This document shows, piece after piece, positions 23,004 to 34,242 of a stretch of DNA of 64,000 nucleotides (the first letter of the stretch is position 1; every line of letters begins with the position of its first letter). The notes below the pieces were generated by a model. That model was not told the origin of the DNA. It made no database searches and saw nothing but the letters and a program-made list of their open reading frames with translations. This DNA is from Thermasporomyces composti (GTDB lineage: Bacteria > Actinomycetota > Actinomycetes > Propionibacteriales > Actinopolymorphaceae), in assembly GCF_003386795.1 (NCBI RefSeq), contig NZ_QTUC01000001.1:558001-622000 (forward strand), read 5' to 3'. The position numbers and the translations under genes are program-made.

Positions 23004-26000
23004 GTGGTACGTCGGCTGCGAGCGCTGTGGATGGCCATTCTCCTCGGGCTGGTTGTCGTCGTCTCTCCACCACCGGTGGCGGCGTCCTCCGACCTCCCGC
23101 CGGGCTCGGAGGACGACCTGGCCCGCCTCTACTACCGCCTGCTGCTGGAGAACACCCGCTTCCAGGAGAGCACCTGGAACGAGGACGAAGGCTCGTACGG
23201 CGTCGAGAACTGGGACGTCGTCGGCACCCTGGGCAACGCCGTCCTGCTCAAGTTCGGCACCTACGACGAGACGATCGCCGGGGTCGACAAGGAGACCTTG
23301 CGCGACCACACCGTCCGCAGCATCGCCAAGGCCGTCGCCAGGAACCGCTTCGTGGATCCGGAGCAGGGCACGTGGGGAGCGCGCGTCTACTGGGACGCCA
23401 CGATGGAGGCCTACCTCGCGGATGCCGCGCACCTGATGTGGGACGAGCTCGACGCGACGACGCGGGAGAACGTCCTGACGATGATCCGTGGCGAGGCCAC
23501 CTACCTCGCCGACGTCGGCGCCGACCCCACCGACCCCAGTCGCGAGGGCGGCACCACCAACGGGCTCGCCGGTGGCTACCTGCGCGACACCAAGATGGAG
23601 GAGATGGGCGCCCGCACGATGATGCTGTCGGCGGCCGACGCCTATCTCCCCGGTGATCCGGACGCGCCCAGGTGGCGAGAGTGGCTGGATCGCTGGACGC
23701 TCAACATGGCCGGCCTGCCGGTCGCGGACCAGGTGAACCCCACGCCGATCTCCGGCACGCCGGTCTCGGAGTGGAACACTGCGCACAACATCTTCGACAC
23801 CTACACGTCGGAGAACCACGACACGTGGAACGGGATGTACCAGCAGTCGGCGAGCGCCTATCCCGGCCGCAACATCCCTCGTTACCTGCTCACGGGGCGT
23901 CCGATCCCGCCCAGTCAGCTCACTCCCCCGAACAACGACGAGCTCACCGACGTGCTGAACCGCCTCGGCACCCGCGCGGGCGTGCCCGTCGAGCACATGA
24001 TCGCCGACCGTCAGCACCTCTACGGCCGCAGCCTGCTGCCCCTCACCTACCGGGCGACGGTGACCGGTGACCGCATGGCCGCGCGAGCGGAGCGGATGCT
24101 GGCCGAGCACTTGGTCCCCTACGTGGCCGCACCACCCGTCGGGCGCCTGGTCAAGTTCGGGCAAGGCACTCAGTACGAGACGGAGGCGCGGGCGGAGCTC
24201 GCCTACGCCTACCTGTTGCATTACTGGCGGCACCGGCTGGCCGGTGACGTGCGGCCGGTGAGCGAGCGCGAGTACTTCCGGTTGGCGTCGGGGGTCAGCG
24301 ACTTCGGCGAGGTGCCGGGACACGTCGCCCACCAGACCGAGCATGCCCTGGCGATCCCGGTGAGCAAGCCCGGCTACGCCAAGTTCGTCTACCTTCCCAA
24401 CCACGACGACTGGTTCGTCAACCCGGCGAGCAAGTCACCGTCGTTCCTCCCCTCGGTGGCCACGCCGGACTCGTTCACCGTGCGGACCTACACCAAGACC
24501 CGCGACGGTGTGGACGCGACCGCAAGCGTGGTGCGCCGAGGGACGTCGTACGCGGGCTTCACCACGCTCCCGGACGGCTCGGTCGTCTACGCCACCACGG
24601 GCACGGGTGAGGACGAGGGCTACCTCCGGCTCTTCAACCTCTCCATCCCCGGCATCCCGGGACTCGACGGCGACCGGACGTTCACGACGGCGTCGGGCCA
24701 GGTCACGTTGCCGCGCGACGACCTCGGCAACGGCGGCACACAGACGCTGACGTTCCCCGCCACGACGGTGCGCCACCTGCGGATGGTGGGCGTGCAAGCC
24801 CAGTCGCAGTGGGGCTACTCGATGTACGAGTTCGAGGCGTACGGGCCGGACAGCGATGTCAACCTCGCCTTGGCGAAGCCGGCCACAGCGTCGTCGTTCT
24901 ACGGAGAGGCCAGCACGCCGGACAAGGCGGTGGACGGCGACCCCACCACCCGGTGGGCCAACTCAGCGGACGAGCGGCCGACGATGCGGGCCTGGTGGGC
25001 GGTCGACCTGGGCGCCGAGGTCGAGGTCGCCCGGGTCCGGATCCGCTGGCAAGAGGACGCCTGGCCACTCAACTACCGCATCGAAGGCTCGGTCGACGGC
25101 GAGACCTGGACCACGCTCGCGACCGTTCCCCGCTGGACCACGCTCGACGGCGACTGGCTCAACGTGGACGGCCGCGCCGGCTTCGTGATCAAGGGATCGA
25201 CGAATCCGATCGGTGTGGCCCCTGAGGCCGTTGCGCTCTCGCACGGGCCGGCTGCGGGGGCGGCCGGCATGGTGGTGCGTGGCTACCCCGCGCAAACGCC
25301 GGACGAGACGGCGAGGCTCGCCCGGCAGCCACAACCGTCTGGCGGGCCGAGCACACTGCGGGCGGCTCTCAACGGCGAGTACCTCTCGCTGTTCAACCTC
25401 TCCGACGACCCAATCGACAAGGCTGCCTTGACAGTGCCGCAGGAGGGTGCCACGCGGACGCTCTACCGGGGCGTCCAACGCCTCACGCCCGACGGTCTCA
25501 CGTACACCGTCTCGCTCCCCGCCGCCTCCGCGGCCGTCGAGCCGCCCCGCTTCACACTGACCAGCTCCCGGCGAGTGTCCGGCCTCACGGTGGAGGTCGC
25601 CGACTCGCACACCGTGGTGATCCACCACGAGGGGAGCGAGCGGGCCGTGGTGCGGCTCACCTCGCTCGCCACGGGCGAGCGTCGGACCGTCAGCGTCGCG
25701 CCAGGCGAGGTCACCACGGTCGGGTTCGCCAAGGGTGTGCGCACGCCCACCACCGACCTGGCACGCGGCCGGCTCACCTACCCCGGCTCACCGCTGCCAG
25801 CGGGGATGACGGACCCAGACCTGGCCGTCGACGGTGACCCCGACACGGCGTGGCGCCCGGGCGGACCTGACCGATCGCTCGTGGTCAACCTGGCCGGACG
25901 ACACCGCGTGCGAGCGGTCACGCCCGTGTGGACCTCCGGCTCCGTGCCGCCCTACACCGTGGAGACGTCCGTCGACGGGGTGACCTGGCAAGGCTGGACG

Positions 26001-26093
26001 CCAGGTGCAGAGGCTCACTACCTCGCGATCCGGGTGCCTTCCTGGCGGCCGAGCCACGCCAGCCTCGCCGAACTCCGAGTGACGGGTGAGTGA
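23004..26093 (+). CDS. Large secreted protein with two F5/8 type C (discoidin-like) domains
   Basis: 1029 residues from GTG 23004, chosen because AAGGGG precedes it and a Sec signal peptide follows at once (RRLRALWMAILLGLVVVVS, cut probably after PVAAS). Residues about 35-440 are helix-rich, with ENWDVVGTLGNAVLL, TEWNTAHN-like SEWNTAHNIFDTYTSENHDT and NGMYQQSASAYPG; this resembles an alpha/alpha-toroid carbohydrate-active domain, but no catalytic family is certain. Discoidin-like modules lie at about 618-710 (NLALAKPATASSFYGE, DGDPTTRWAN) and 917-1029 (LAVDGDPDTAWRPGG). It probably binds and acts on an extracellular polysaccharide. Confidence 0.75.
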   Translation: MVRRLRALWMAILLGLVVVVSPPPVAASSDLPPGSEDDLARLYYRLLLENTRFQESTWNEDEGSYGVENWDVVGTLGNAVLLKFGTYDETIAGVDKETLRDHTVRSIAKAVARNRFVDPEQGTWGARVYWDATMEAYLADAAHLMWDELDATTRENVLTMIRGEATYLADVGADPTDPSREGGTTNGLAGGYLRDTKMEEMGARTMMLSAADAYLPGDPDAPRWREWLDRWTLNMAGLPVADQVNPTPISGTPVSEWNTAHNIFDTYTSENHDTWNGMYQQSASAYPGRNIPRYLLTGRPIPPSQLTPPNNDELTDVLNRLGTRAGVPVEHMIADRQHLYGRSLLPLTYRATVTGDRMAARAERMLAEHLVPYVAAPPVGRLVKFGQGTQYETEARAELAYAYLLHYWRHRLAGDVRPVSEREYFRLASGVSDFGEVPGHVAHQTEHALAIPVSKPGYAKFVYLPNHDDWFVNPASKSPSFLPSVATPDSFTVRTYTKTRDGVDATASVVRRGTSYAGFTTLPDGSVVYATTGTGEDEGYLRLFNLSIPGIPGLDGDRTFTTASGQVTLPRDDLGNGGTQTLTFPATTVRHLRMVGVQAQSQWGYSMYEFEAYGPDSDVNLALAKPATASSFYGEASTPDKAVDGDPTTRWANSADERPTMRAWWAVDLGAEVEVARVRIRWQEDAWPLNYRIEGSVDGETWTTLATVPRWTTLDGDWLNVDGRAGFVIKGSTNPIGVAPEAVALSHGPAAGAAGMVVRGYPAQTPDETARLARQPQPSGGPSTLRAALNGEYLSLFNLSDDPIDKAALTVPQEGATRTLYRGVQRLTPDGLTYTVSLPAASAAVEPPRFTLTSSRRVSGLTVEVADSHTVVIHHEGSERAVVRLTSLATGERRTVSVAPGEVTTVGFAKGVRTPTTDLARGRLTYPGSPLPAGMTDPDLAVDGDPDTAWRPGGPDRSLVVNLAGRHRVRAVTPVWTSGSVPPYTVETSVDGVTWQGWTPGAEAHYLAIRVPSWRPSHASLAELRVTGE

Positions 26094-26312
26094 CCTCCAG
26101 CGCGAGCCACGCCCGGGGCTGGGGCTGAGCCAGGCCTCGAGCGAGCACCAGTCACGTCTCCGCAGCACGAGGCCCCGCGATCCCACGTGGGCCCTCCGTG
26201 TCGGACCCGGCGCTGCCCCCACGCCGGGCACCGCACGCTGGGCACCCTGCGCTGGGCGTGTCCTGGAGCTGGCATGCTGACCACGACGGTGGCTTCCGTC
26301 GACAGCGCAACC

Positions 26313-26318
26313 TACTAT
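26313..26318 (+). promoter_or_regulatory. -10 box of the CGNR regulator gene
   Basis: TACTAT, a near-perfect -10, inside CCTAC-tatcg-GTAG (26311-26324). The start codon at 26357 would be about 30 bases from the transcript start. The flanking half-sites resemble those at 22867-22883. Confidence 0.4.
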
Positions 26319-26356
26319 CGGTAGACGGTGGTGTCGGCGTAGAGGTGAGCGGGTTC

Positions 26357-26977
26357 ATGACAGCCGGGATCGCGGACACGGCACAAGCGAGACAATCGGA
26401 CGTCTGCACACTGCTCTGCGCGTTCGCCAACACATTCGACGTCGAGGATGGGTCGGACGCACTAGCAGACCCGGCGGGGCTCACCGCATGGCTGAGCACG
26501 TACGGCCTCCTCGACCAGCCAGCGACGGCCGGCCCCGCCGACGTCCAGCTCGCGCGCCGCCTGCGCGACGGGGTCCGGCAGGCGATGGCCCAGCACCACG
26601 ATGGCGACGTCGAGACCGCGATCCCCGATCTCGACGAGGCGGCCCGCGCGCTTCCCCTCAGGACGACCTTCGACGGCACGCGACCCCGCCTCGTTCCAAG
26701 CATCACGGGCGTCCGGGCAGGACTAGCCCGAGTCCTCGTCGCCATCATCGAGGCCCAGACCGCCGGCGCATGGATTCGGCTCAAGCTGTGCGGCGCCGAC
26801 GACTGCGCATGGGCGTACTACGACACGTCCAAGAACCGCTCTCGGCTCTGGTGCTCCATGGAGGTCTGCGGCAACCGCCAGAAGACCCGCGCCTACCGGG
26901 CGCGGCGACGGGCGAGCCAGCGGAACTCCGACGGGCAGCCGGCTGCCGATGGCGAAGCTGCGAGGATGGGGCGATGA
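26357..26977 (+). CDS. CGNR zinc-finger (ABATE-type) probable transcriptional regulator
   Basis: 206 residues. The N-terminal part (LLCAFANTFDVEDGSDALAD, RLRDGVRQAM) fits the ABATE stress-response domain. The C-terminus has the CGNR zinc finger: LCGADDCAWAYYDTSKNRSR, then WCSMEVCGNRQKTRAYRARR, with four Cys spaced to bind zinc. ATG 26357 was chosen as it follows AGAGGTG and the TACTAT promoter; a GTG at 26345 is possible. The stop overlaps the next start (ATGA), so it is co-translated with the acetyltransferase gene. Confidence 0.85.
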   Translation: MTAGIADTAQARQSDVCTLLCAFANTFDVEDGSDALADPAGLTAWLSTYGLLDQPATAGPADVQLARRLRDGVRQAMAQHHDGDVETAIPDLDEAARALPLRTTFDGTRPRLVPSITGVRAGLARVLVAIIEAQTAGAWIRLKLCGADDCAWAYYDTSKNRSRLWCSMEVCGNRQKTRAYRARRRASQRNSDGQPAADGEAARMGR

Positions 26978-27567
26978 GCAAACAGACGGCCGACGTCCGC
27001 GTGCGTGTCGCGTGGCCGGCCGACACACCCGCCGTCGCACGGGTCCAAGTTCGCGCGTGGCGCCAGGTCTATGCCTCGGTCCTGCCTCGCGAGGTGCTGG
27101 ACGCCCTGGACGAGGAGGCGATCGCGCAGCAGTGGCGGCTCTCCCTGCTCCGGCCGCCCGACGCCCGCCACCGGCTGCTCGTGGCCTTCGAGGGCGACCA
27201 GCTCGTCGGCTACGCGGCCACCGGCCCGGCCGACGATCCCGACGCCGACCCGATCGCCGACGGCGCGATCAACGCTCTCCACGTCGATCCGGACTACACC
27301 GGTCGCGGGCACGGCTCCCGACTGTTGCAGGCCTGCGCGGACACCCTCGTGGCCGATGGGTTCCGCCGTGCCGTGACGTGGCTGGTGAGCACGGACGACG
27401 TCCTGCGGCGGTTCCTCAGCGAGGCCGGCTGGGCGCCCGACGGCGCGTTCCGGGAGCTGGACCTCTACGGCGATGGGGCGGTTCGGGTCAAGCAGGTCCG
27501 TCTGCACTGCGCGCTGCCCGAGCCGGATCCCGAAGGCGACCCCCAGGGCGACACCACCGACTCGTAA
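26974..27567 (+). CDS. GNAT-family N-acetyltransferase
   Basis: 197 residues. The acetyl-CoA binding loop is INALHVDPDYTGRGHGSRLL (motif V-x-P-x-x-x-GxGxGxxLL), followed by the fold's usual WLVSTDDVLRRFLSEAGW. The substrate is unknown. ATG 26974 overlaps the CGNR gene stop by four bases; the two form one transcription unit, so the enzyme may be controlled by the upstream regulator or by the stress it senses (inference). Confidence 0.87.
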   Translation: MSKQTADVRVRVAWPADTPAVARVQVRAWRQVYASVLPREVLDALDEEAIAQQWRLSLLRPPDARHRLLVAFEGDQLVGYAATGPADDPDADPIADGAINALHVDPDYTGRGHGSRLLQACADTLVADGFRRAVTWLVSTDDVLRRFLSEAGWAPDGAFRELDLYGDGAVRVKQVRLHCALPEPDPEGDPQGDTTDS

Positions 27568-27597
27568 TTGTCGGTGTCGTCCGTCAGAATGCCCCGC

Positions 27598-28311
27598 ATG
27601 ACCGACCTCGACACCCAGACCGTGCCCACCGACGCCCGACGAGCCGTCATCCGTGACGCGGCCGCCATCGGCGTCGCCACCGGTGCGTACGGCGTCTCCT
27701 ACGGCGCGATCGGCATAGCCGCCGGGCTGTCGGTGGCGCAGACCTGCGCGCTGTCGCTGCTGGCCTTCACCGGTGCCTCCCAGTTCGCCTTCGTCGGCGT
27801 GGTCGGGGGCGGCGGCGCCCTGGTCTCCGCCGTCGCCACCGCGCTCCTGCTCGGCACGCGCAACGCCTTCTACGGCCTGCGCCTGACCAGCCTGCTCGAT
27901 CCGCGCGGGCTCCGCCGGCTCCTCACGGCGCACGTGGTGATCGACGAGACCACCGCGATGGCCGTGGGCCGTCGCACACCCGAGCTCGCCCGTCTGGGCT
28001 TCTGGGCGACCGCGATCATCCTGTTCTCGCTGTGGAACCTTGGAACCCTCATCGGCGCGCTCGCTGGAAGCGCGCTCGGCGACCCCCGCGTGTACGGCTT
28101 CGACGCCGCCGCACCAGCCGCCTTCCTCGCACTCCTGCGTCCGCAGCTGGCTAGTCGGCGTGCGGGGGCCGTCGCGATCGCGGCCGCGCTCATCGCCATC
28201 GCTCTCGTGCCGCTCGTTCCGGTCGGCGTCCCTGTCCTGCTCGCCGGCGCCGCCGCCGTCGTCGCGGGGCTGTGGCGGGCGACCAACGCCACGGTGGAGG
28301 AGAACCGATGA
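27598..28311 (+). CDS. azlC: AzlC-family branched-chain amino acid exporter, large subunit
   Basis: 237 residues, a polytopic membrane protein. Family sequence is GAYGVSYGAIGIAAGLS, ASQFAFVGVVGGGGA and LGTRNAFYGLRL. AzlC works with the small AzlD subunit encoded next, exporting branched-chain amino acids or analogues. ATG 27598 is used; an in-frame ATG at 27589 is nearly as likely, and no ribosome-binding site distinguishes them. The stop overlaps the azlD start by four bases. Confidence 0.88.
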   Translation: MTDLDTQTVPTDARRAVIRDAAAIGVATGAYGVSYGAIGIAAGLSVAQTCALSLLAFTGASQFAFVGVVGGGGALVSAVATALLLGTRNAFYGLRLTSLLDPRGLRRLLTAHVVIDETTAMAVGRRTPELARLGFWATAIILFSLWNLGTLIGALAGSALGDPRVYGFDAAAPAAFLALLRPQLASRRAGAVAIAAALIAIALVPLVPVGVPVLLAGAAAVVAGLWRATNATVEENR

Positions 28312-28613
28312 CGCTGTGGACCGCCGTCCTCCTGGCCGCCGCCGGGTGCTACCTGCTCAAGCTCGCTGGGCTGTCCGTGCCACAGCAAGTCCTGGAGCGG
28401 CCCGCGGTGCGGCGAACCGCCGCCTTGCTGCCGGTGGCGCTGCTGGCCGCTCTCGTGGTCGTCCAGACCTTCAGCAGCGGGCAGCGGCTGGTCCTCGACG
28501 CTCGCGCGGTGGGACTCGGTGTTGCGCTGGCGGCGGTGCTGCTCCGCGCGCCCTTCATCGTCGTCGTTGCGGCAGCCACGGTCGCGACCGCGCTCACCCG
28601 ACTGATCCTGTGA
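28308..28613 (+). CDS. azlD: AzlD-family branched-chain amino acid exporter, small subunit
   Basis: 101 residues with four hydrophobic stretches. The AzlD pattern is LLKLAGLSVP, then a cluster of small hydrophobic helices ending LRAPFIVVVAAATVATALTR. It starts at ATG 28308 inside the azlC stop (ATGA) with GGAGGAGAA upstream. It is the expected partner of AzlC. Confidence 0.88.
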   Translation: MTLWTAVLLAAAGCYLLKLAGLSVPQQVLERPAVRRTAALLPVALLAALVVVQTFSSGQRLVLDARAVGLGVALAAVLLRAPFIVVVAAATVATALTRLIL

Positions 28614-28776
28614 GAGCGCTCGTCTCTCCACCGTCGACTCGACGACCTCGACCAGCGCGGAGAGCTCGGCCAAGGTCGGACGGCTGTCTCAGCGCCTGAG
28701 ACCCTCCACGCCGTCCGCCAGCACACCTCCCATGCGCGGCCTAGCGTCGAAGCAGAGGTCGAGAAGGGGAGGCGCC

Positions 28777-29679
28777 ATGGCCGCGTACCGCATCCTCACC
28801 GACGAGCAAGCCGAGCACTTCCTCCAGCGGGGCTACGTCGTCATCCGAGAGTGCTTCAGCCGAGAAGCGGCGGCTGAGTTCACCGACTCGGTCTGGACTC
28901 GCCTGGGATACGACCCCCACGACCCGTCCACCTGGGCCGAGCCGTCGGTGCACATGCCCACCCACCGGACCGTCGAGGTCAAGGACTTCGCACCCAAGGT
29001 CTGGGCGGCGGTGTGCGACCTGCTCGGTGGCGAGGACCGCATCGCCCAGCCATACCTGTGGGGTGACGGCTTCATCGTCAACCTGTTCGAAGGCGCCGAC
29101 CGCCCCTGGCAGCCGCCGTCACCGGAAGCCCGTGGCTGGCACAAGGACGGCGACTTCTTCCGCCACTTCCTCGACTCCCCCGAGCAAGGTCTGCTCACTC
29201 TCGTGCTCTGGTCCGACGTCCGCCCGCGAGGCGGCGCGACCTTCATCGCGGCGGACTCGGTCGGACCCGTCGCTCGCTACCTCGCCGAGCGGCCGGGCGG
29301 CGTCCGGCCCGACGAGTTCGACATCCCCGCGCTCATCGCCCAGTGCTCCGACTTCGTCGAGGCGACCGGTCGGGTGGGTGACGTCTACCTCCTCCACCCG
29401 TTCGTCCTGCACGCCAAGGCGCAGAACCTGCTGCGGCTGCCGCGGCTCATCACCAACCCGCCGGTCCACCTCGCCGAGCCGATGCGCTTCGACCGCGACC
29501 CCGACGAGCTGTCGCTCGTGGAGCGGGCGGTGCTGCGTGGCCTGGGCGTGGACAGCTACACCTTCACACCCACCGCCCCACGGGAGCGGATCACTCCTGA
29601 ACGGGTCCGGCGGCAGGAGCGGATGTTGGCCGAGGAGCGACGCCGGCTCGCCGCCGGCCTCGGCGACGCGGCCCGGTGA
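28777..29679 (+). CDS. Phytanoyl-CoA dioxygenase (PhyH) family Fe(II)/2-oxoglutarate oxygenase
   Basis: 300 residues. The iron facial triad appears as HKDGD (His 121, Asp 123) and LLHPFVLHA (His near 207), with an Arg/Leu-rich stretch after it. Family members hydroxylate small organic molecules. The substrate is not evident. ATG 28777 follows GAAGGGGAGG at good distance. The gene is alone, convergent with dapB. Confidence 0.87.
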   Translation: MAAYRILTDEQAEHFLQRGYVVIRECFSREAAAEFTDSVWTRLGYDPHDPSTWAEPSVHMPTHRTVEVKDFAPKVWAAVCDLLGGEDRIAQPYLWGDGFIVNLFEGADRPWQPPSPEARGWHKDGDFFRHFLDSPEQGLLTLVLWSDVRPRGGATFIAADSVGPVARYLAERPGGVRPDEFDIPALIAQCSDFVEATGRVGDVYLLHPFVLHAKAQNLLRLPRLITNPPVHLAEPMRFDRDPDELSLVERAVLRGLGVDSYTFTPTAPRERITPERVRRQERMLAEERRRLAAGLGDAAR

Positions 29680-29741
29680 CGACGTGCCTCGGTGACGGAG
29701 CCGACGACGTGCCGCGGCCGGGGCCTCGCTGTCGAGAACCC

Positions 29742-30518
<777 letters not shown>

Positions 30519-31868
30519 TCAGCGCACAGCCGACGCGAACCGCTCCGGGTCGTCGAACGGTCCGACCACCGCCAGCGACGGGGTCGCGGTGAGCAGCTCT
30601 CGCGCGACCGCGCGGACATCGTCCAGGGTCACCGCGTCGATCCGGCGCAGGATCTCGTCGACGCTCAACAGCTCACCGTAGACGAGTTCGGCCTTGGCCA
30701 GGCGCGACATGCGAGAGCCGGTGTCCTCCAACCCCAGCACCAGCGAGCCGCGCATCTGACCTTTCCCTCGCGCGAGCTCCTCCTCGGTGATGCCGTGCTC
30801 GGCGACCTTGGCCAACTCCTCCCGGCACAGCTTGAGCACCTCGTCGGCCTTGCTCGGCAGGCAGCCGGCGTAGACGCCGAACATGCCGGCGTCCGCGTAG
30901 TGGGAGACGAAGGAATAGACCGAGTACGCCAGGCCCCGCTTCTCGCGAATCTCCTGGAACAGCCGGCTCGACATGCCGCCGCCGAGCGCGGCGTTGAGCA
31001 CGCCCAGCACGAACCGCCGTTCGTCCGTGCGAATCAACCCGGGGACACCGAGCACGAGGTTCACCTGCTCGGTCGACCGGGAGACCAGACCCACCTCGCC
31101 ATGCCGTACGGACGGCCCCGCGCCACCGACGCGTGGCGGCGCCGGGGAGGCCTCGCCGTCCAGCGAAGCGCCGAACGCCTCGCGGACCAGCCGAACCACT
31201 TTCCGGTGGTCGACGTTGCCAGCCGCGGACACCACCGTGACCGGAGGTCGGTACCGGCGCCGGTAGTACGTGACCACCTGGCGGCGCGTGAGCGCCTGAA
31301 TGGACTCCACCGTGCCGAGAATCGGCCGGCCCAGGGGCGAGTCACCCCACAGCTGCCGCGCGAAGACGTCGTGCACGGCATCGGACGGGTCGTCCTCGTG
31401 CATGGCGATCTCCTCGAGGATGACGCCCCGCTCGCTCTCCACGTCCGCGGAGGCGAGGACGGAGGAGGTCACCATGTCGCAGACGACGTCCACGGCCAAG
31501 GGGAGGTCCGTGTCGAGCACCCTGGCGTAGTAGCAGGTGTACTCCTTGGTGGTGAAGGCGTTCATCTCGCCGCCCACCGCGTCGATCGCCGAGGAGATCT
31601 CCAGGGCGTCGCGCCGCTTGGTGCCCTTGAACAGCAGGTGCTCCAGGTAGTGGCTGGCGCCTGCGAGCGAAGGTGTCTCGTCCCGCGACCCCACGCCCAC
31701 CCAGACACCGAAGGTCACCGAGCGCACCTGCGGCATCGCCTCGGTGACGACACGGAGTCCACCCGGCAAGACCGTCCGGCGGACGATGCCGCCGTCCTCC
31801 TCCGTGAGCAGGGTCCTGGTCGTGCCGGGTGGTTGACTCGTGCGAAGCCGAAGGGAACGCGGGCTCAC
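30519..31868 (-). CDS. M16-family zinc peptidase
   Basis: 449 residues. Inverted zinc motif HYLEH (HxxEH, 73-77) with a downstream Glu in [12 protein letters not shown]. This is the processing-peptidase-like subfamily found next to pnp in many actinobacteria. It has no signal peptide and is probably cytoplasmic. GTG 31868 overlaps the pnp stop by four bases (GTGA), so it is coupled to pnp. Confidence 0.93.
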   Translation of the reverse strand: MSPRSLRLRTSQPPGTTRTLLTEEDGGIVRRTVLPGGLRVVTEAMPQVRSVTFGVWVGVGSRDETPSLAGASHYLEHLLFKGTKRRDALEISSAIDAVGGEMNAFTTKEYTCYYARVLDTDLPLAVDVVCDMVTSSVLASADVESERGVILEEIAMHEDDPSDAVHDVFARQLWGDSPLGRPILGTVESIQALTRRQVVTYYRRRYRPPVTVVSAAGNVDHRKVVRLVREAFGASLDGEASPAPPRVGGAGPSVRHGEVGLVSRSTEQVNLVLGVPGLIRTDERRFVLGVLNAALGGGMSSRLFQEIREKRGLAYSVYSFVSHYADAGMFGVYAGCLPSKADEVLKLCREELAKVAEHGITEEELARGKGQMRGSLVLGLEDTGSRMSRLAKAELVYGELLSVDEILRRIDAVTLDDVRAVARELLTATPSLAVVGPFDDPERFASAVR

Positions 31869-34072
31869 TTCTTGCGGGGCTTGTTGGAATCGTCGAGGAC
31901 GGGCACGAGGGACAGCTTGCCACGTTCGTCGATCTCGCCGATCTCCACCTGCAGCTTGTCACCAACCTTGAGGACGTCCTCGACGTTCTCGACCCGCTTA
32001 CCACCCGACAGCGCGCGCAACTTGGAGATGTGCAGCAGCCCGTCCCGGCCCGGCACCAAGGAGATGAACGCGCCGAAGTTCGTGGTCTTGACCACCGTGC
32101 CGAGGTAGCGTTCGCCGACCTCCGGCATCGCCGGGGTCGCGATGCCCGCGATCATGGCGCGCGCCGCCTCCACCGACTCGCCGTCGACAGCGCCGATGAA
32201 GATCGTGCCGTCGTCCTCGATGGTGATCTCGGCACCGGTGTCGTCCTGGATCTGGTTGATGACCTTGCCCTTCGGCCCGATCACCTCGCCGATCTTGTCC
32301 ACCGGGATCTTCATCGTGAGGATGCGCGGCGCGTACGGCGACATCTCCGCCGGCGCGGAGATCGCCTTCTCCATCACGCCGAGGATCGTCAGCCGAGCGT
32401 CCCGCGCCTGCCGCAGCGCCGACGCCAGCACCGACGCCGGGATGCCGTCGAGCTTGGTGTCCAGCTGCAGCGCCGTGATGAAGTCCCGAGTGCCGGCGAC
32501 CTTGAAGTCCATGTCGCCGAACGCGTCCTCAGCACCGAGGATGTCGGTCAGCGTGACGTACCTGGTCTCGCCGTCGACCTCGTCGCTGATGAGCCCCATC
32601 GCGATACCGGCAACTGGCGCCTTCAGCGGTACCCCAGCGCTGAGCAGGGACAGTGTCGAGGCGCAAACCGAACCCATCGAGGTCGAGCCGTTGGAGCCGA
32701 TCGCCTCCGAAACCTGGCGGATGGCGTACGGGAACTCCTCACGGGACGGGAGGACGGGCACCAGCGCCCGCTCGGCGAGCGCGCCGTGACCGATCTCGCG
32801 CCGCTTCGGTGAGCCGACGCGTCCGACCTCACCGGTCGAGTACGGCGGCATGTTGTAGTTGTGCATGTAGCGCTTGGTGGTGTCCTCGGCCAAGGTCAGG
32901 CCGATGCGACGCTCCATCGACAGCATGTTGAGCGTCGTGACACCGAGGATCTGGGTCTCACCGCGCTCGAACAGCGCCGAGCCGTGGACCCGGGGCACCA
33001 CATTGACCTCCGCCGCCAGCGGACGGATGTCGGTCGGGCCACGACCGTCGATGCGGACGCCTTCCCGCAGCACCCGGTCGCGGACCAGCTTCTTGGTCAG
33101 CGCACGCAGCGCCGCAGCGATCTCCTTCTCGCGGCCCTCGAAGTCGGCGCCGAGACGCTCCAGGGCCAGCGCCTTGACCTCGTCGAGGCGGTCCTCCCGC
33201 TCGGCCTTCTTCGAGATCGTCAGCGCCTCAGCGAGCTCGGACTGCACCGCCTGAGACACCGCCTCGTAGACGTCGTCCTCGTAGTCGTTGAAGAGCGGGA
33301 ACTCCGCGACCGGCTTGGCGGCCTTCTCGGCGAGCTTGGCCTGGGTCTGGCACATGACGCGGATCGGCGCCTTCGCGGCCTCCAGGCCCTCGGCCACGAC
33401 CTCCTCAGTCGGCGCTTGACGGCCGGACTGGACGAGGTTCCAGGTCGCCTCGGTGGACTCCGCCTCGACCATCATGATCGCGACGTCGCCGTCCTCGAGC
33501 AGCCGCCCGGCCACCACCATGTCGAACACGGCGTTCTCGAGCTCACTGCGCCGCGGGAACGCCACCCACTCGTTGTCGATCAAGGCCACCCGGACCGCGC
33601 CGACCGGGCCGGAGAACGGGAGGCCGGCGAGCTGGGTGGAGGCTGACGCGGCGTTGATCGCGAGGACGTCGTAGATGGCGTCCGGGTGCAGCGCCAGCAC
33701 CGTGACGATGATCTGCACCTCGTTGCGCAGACCCTTGACGAACGACGGCCGCAGCGGCCGGTCGATCAGTCGGCAGGTCAAGATCGCGTCCTCGCTGGGC
33801 CGGCCCTCGCGACGGAACACCGAGCCGGGGATCTTGCCGGCCGCGTAGCTGCGCTCCTCGACGTCGACCGTCAGCGGGAAGAAGTCGAACTGATCTCTGG
33901 GCTGCTTGCTCGCCGACGTCGCCGACAAGACCATCGTCTCGTCGTCGAGGTAGGCGACGGCCGAGCCTGCCGCCTGCTGGGCGAGCCGCCCGGTCTCGAA
34001 ACGAATCTTGCGAGGGCCGAAGCGGCCGTTGTCGATGACCGCCTCGACGCTGTGAATACCGGGACCCTCCAC
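31865..34072 (-). CDS. pnp: Polynucleotide phosphorylase
   Basis: 735 residues. A phosphorolytic 3'-5' exoribonuclease and guanosine-phosphate-linked RNA turnover enzyme. Two RNase PH domains ([20 protein letters not shown] in the first, [20 protein letters not shown] in the second), the KH domain ([16 protein letters not shown]) and the S1 domain ([20 protein letters not shown]) are all recognisable, with the usual length. GTG 34072 is preceded by AGGAGGG. It lies downstream of rpsO with a stable hairpin between them. Confidence 0.96.
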   Translation of the reverse strand: MEGPGIHSVEAVIDNGRFGPRKIRFETGRLAQQAAGSAVAYLDDETMVLSATSASKQPRDQFDFFPLTVDVEERSYAAGKIPGSVFRREGRPSEDAILTCRLIDRPLRPSFVKGLRNEVQIIVTVLALHPDAIYDVLAINAASASTQLAGLPFSGPVGAVRVALIDNEWVAFPRRSELENAVFDMVVAGRLLEDGDVAIMMVEAESTEATWNLVQSGRQAPTEEVVAEGLEAAKAPIRVMCQTQAKLAEKAAKPVAEFPLFNDYEDDVYEAVSQAVQSELAEALTISKKAEREDRLDEVKALALERLGADFEGREKEIAAALRALTKKLVRDRVLREGVRIDGRGPTDIRPLAAEVNVVPRVHGSALFERGETQILGVTTLNMLSMERRIGLTLAEDTTKRYMHNYNMPPYSTGEVGRVGSPKRREIGHGALAERALVPVLPSREEFPYAIRQVSEAIGSNGSTSMGSVCASTLSLLSAGVPLKAPVAGIAMGLISDEVDGETRYVTLTDILGAEDAFGDMDFKVAGTRDFITALQLDTKLDGIPASVLASALRQARDARLTILGVMEKAISAPAEMSPYAPRILTMKIPVDKIGEVIGPKGKVINQIQDDTGAEITIEDDGTIFIGAVDGESVEAARAMIAGIATPAMPEVGERYLGTVVKTTNFGAFISLVPGRDGLLHISKLRALSGGKRVENVEDVLKVGDKLQVEIGEIDERGKLSLVPVLDDSNKPRKK

Positions 34073-34242
34073 TGGGCGCCCTCCTCATGGTCGGGGAGCG
34101 TCGGCGAACCCAGGGTAGGAAGCGAAGCCGGTCTTCGATCGAGGCGCTCGGGACGCAGCCGTCAGCGGACAGCCCGAGGGCCACTACCGAGGACCGGCGA
34201 GCTCTCTGCCAGTGGTCGCCGACCGCTCCTGCTGTTGTGTGA

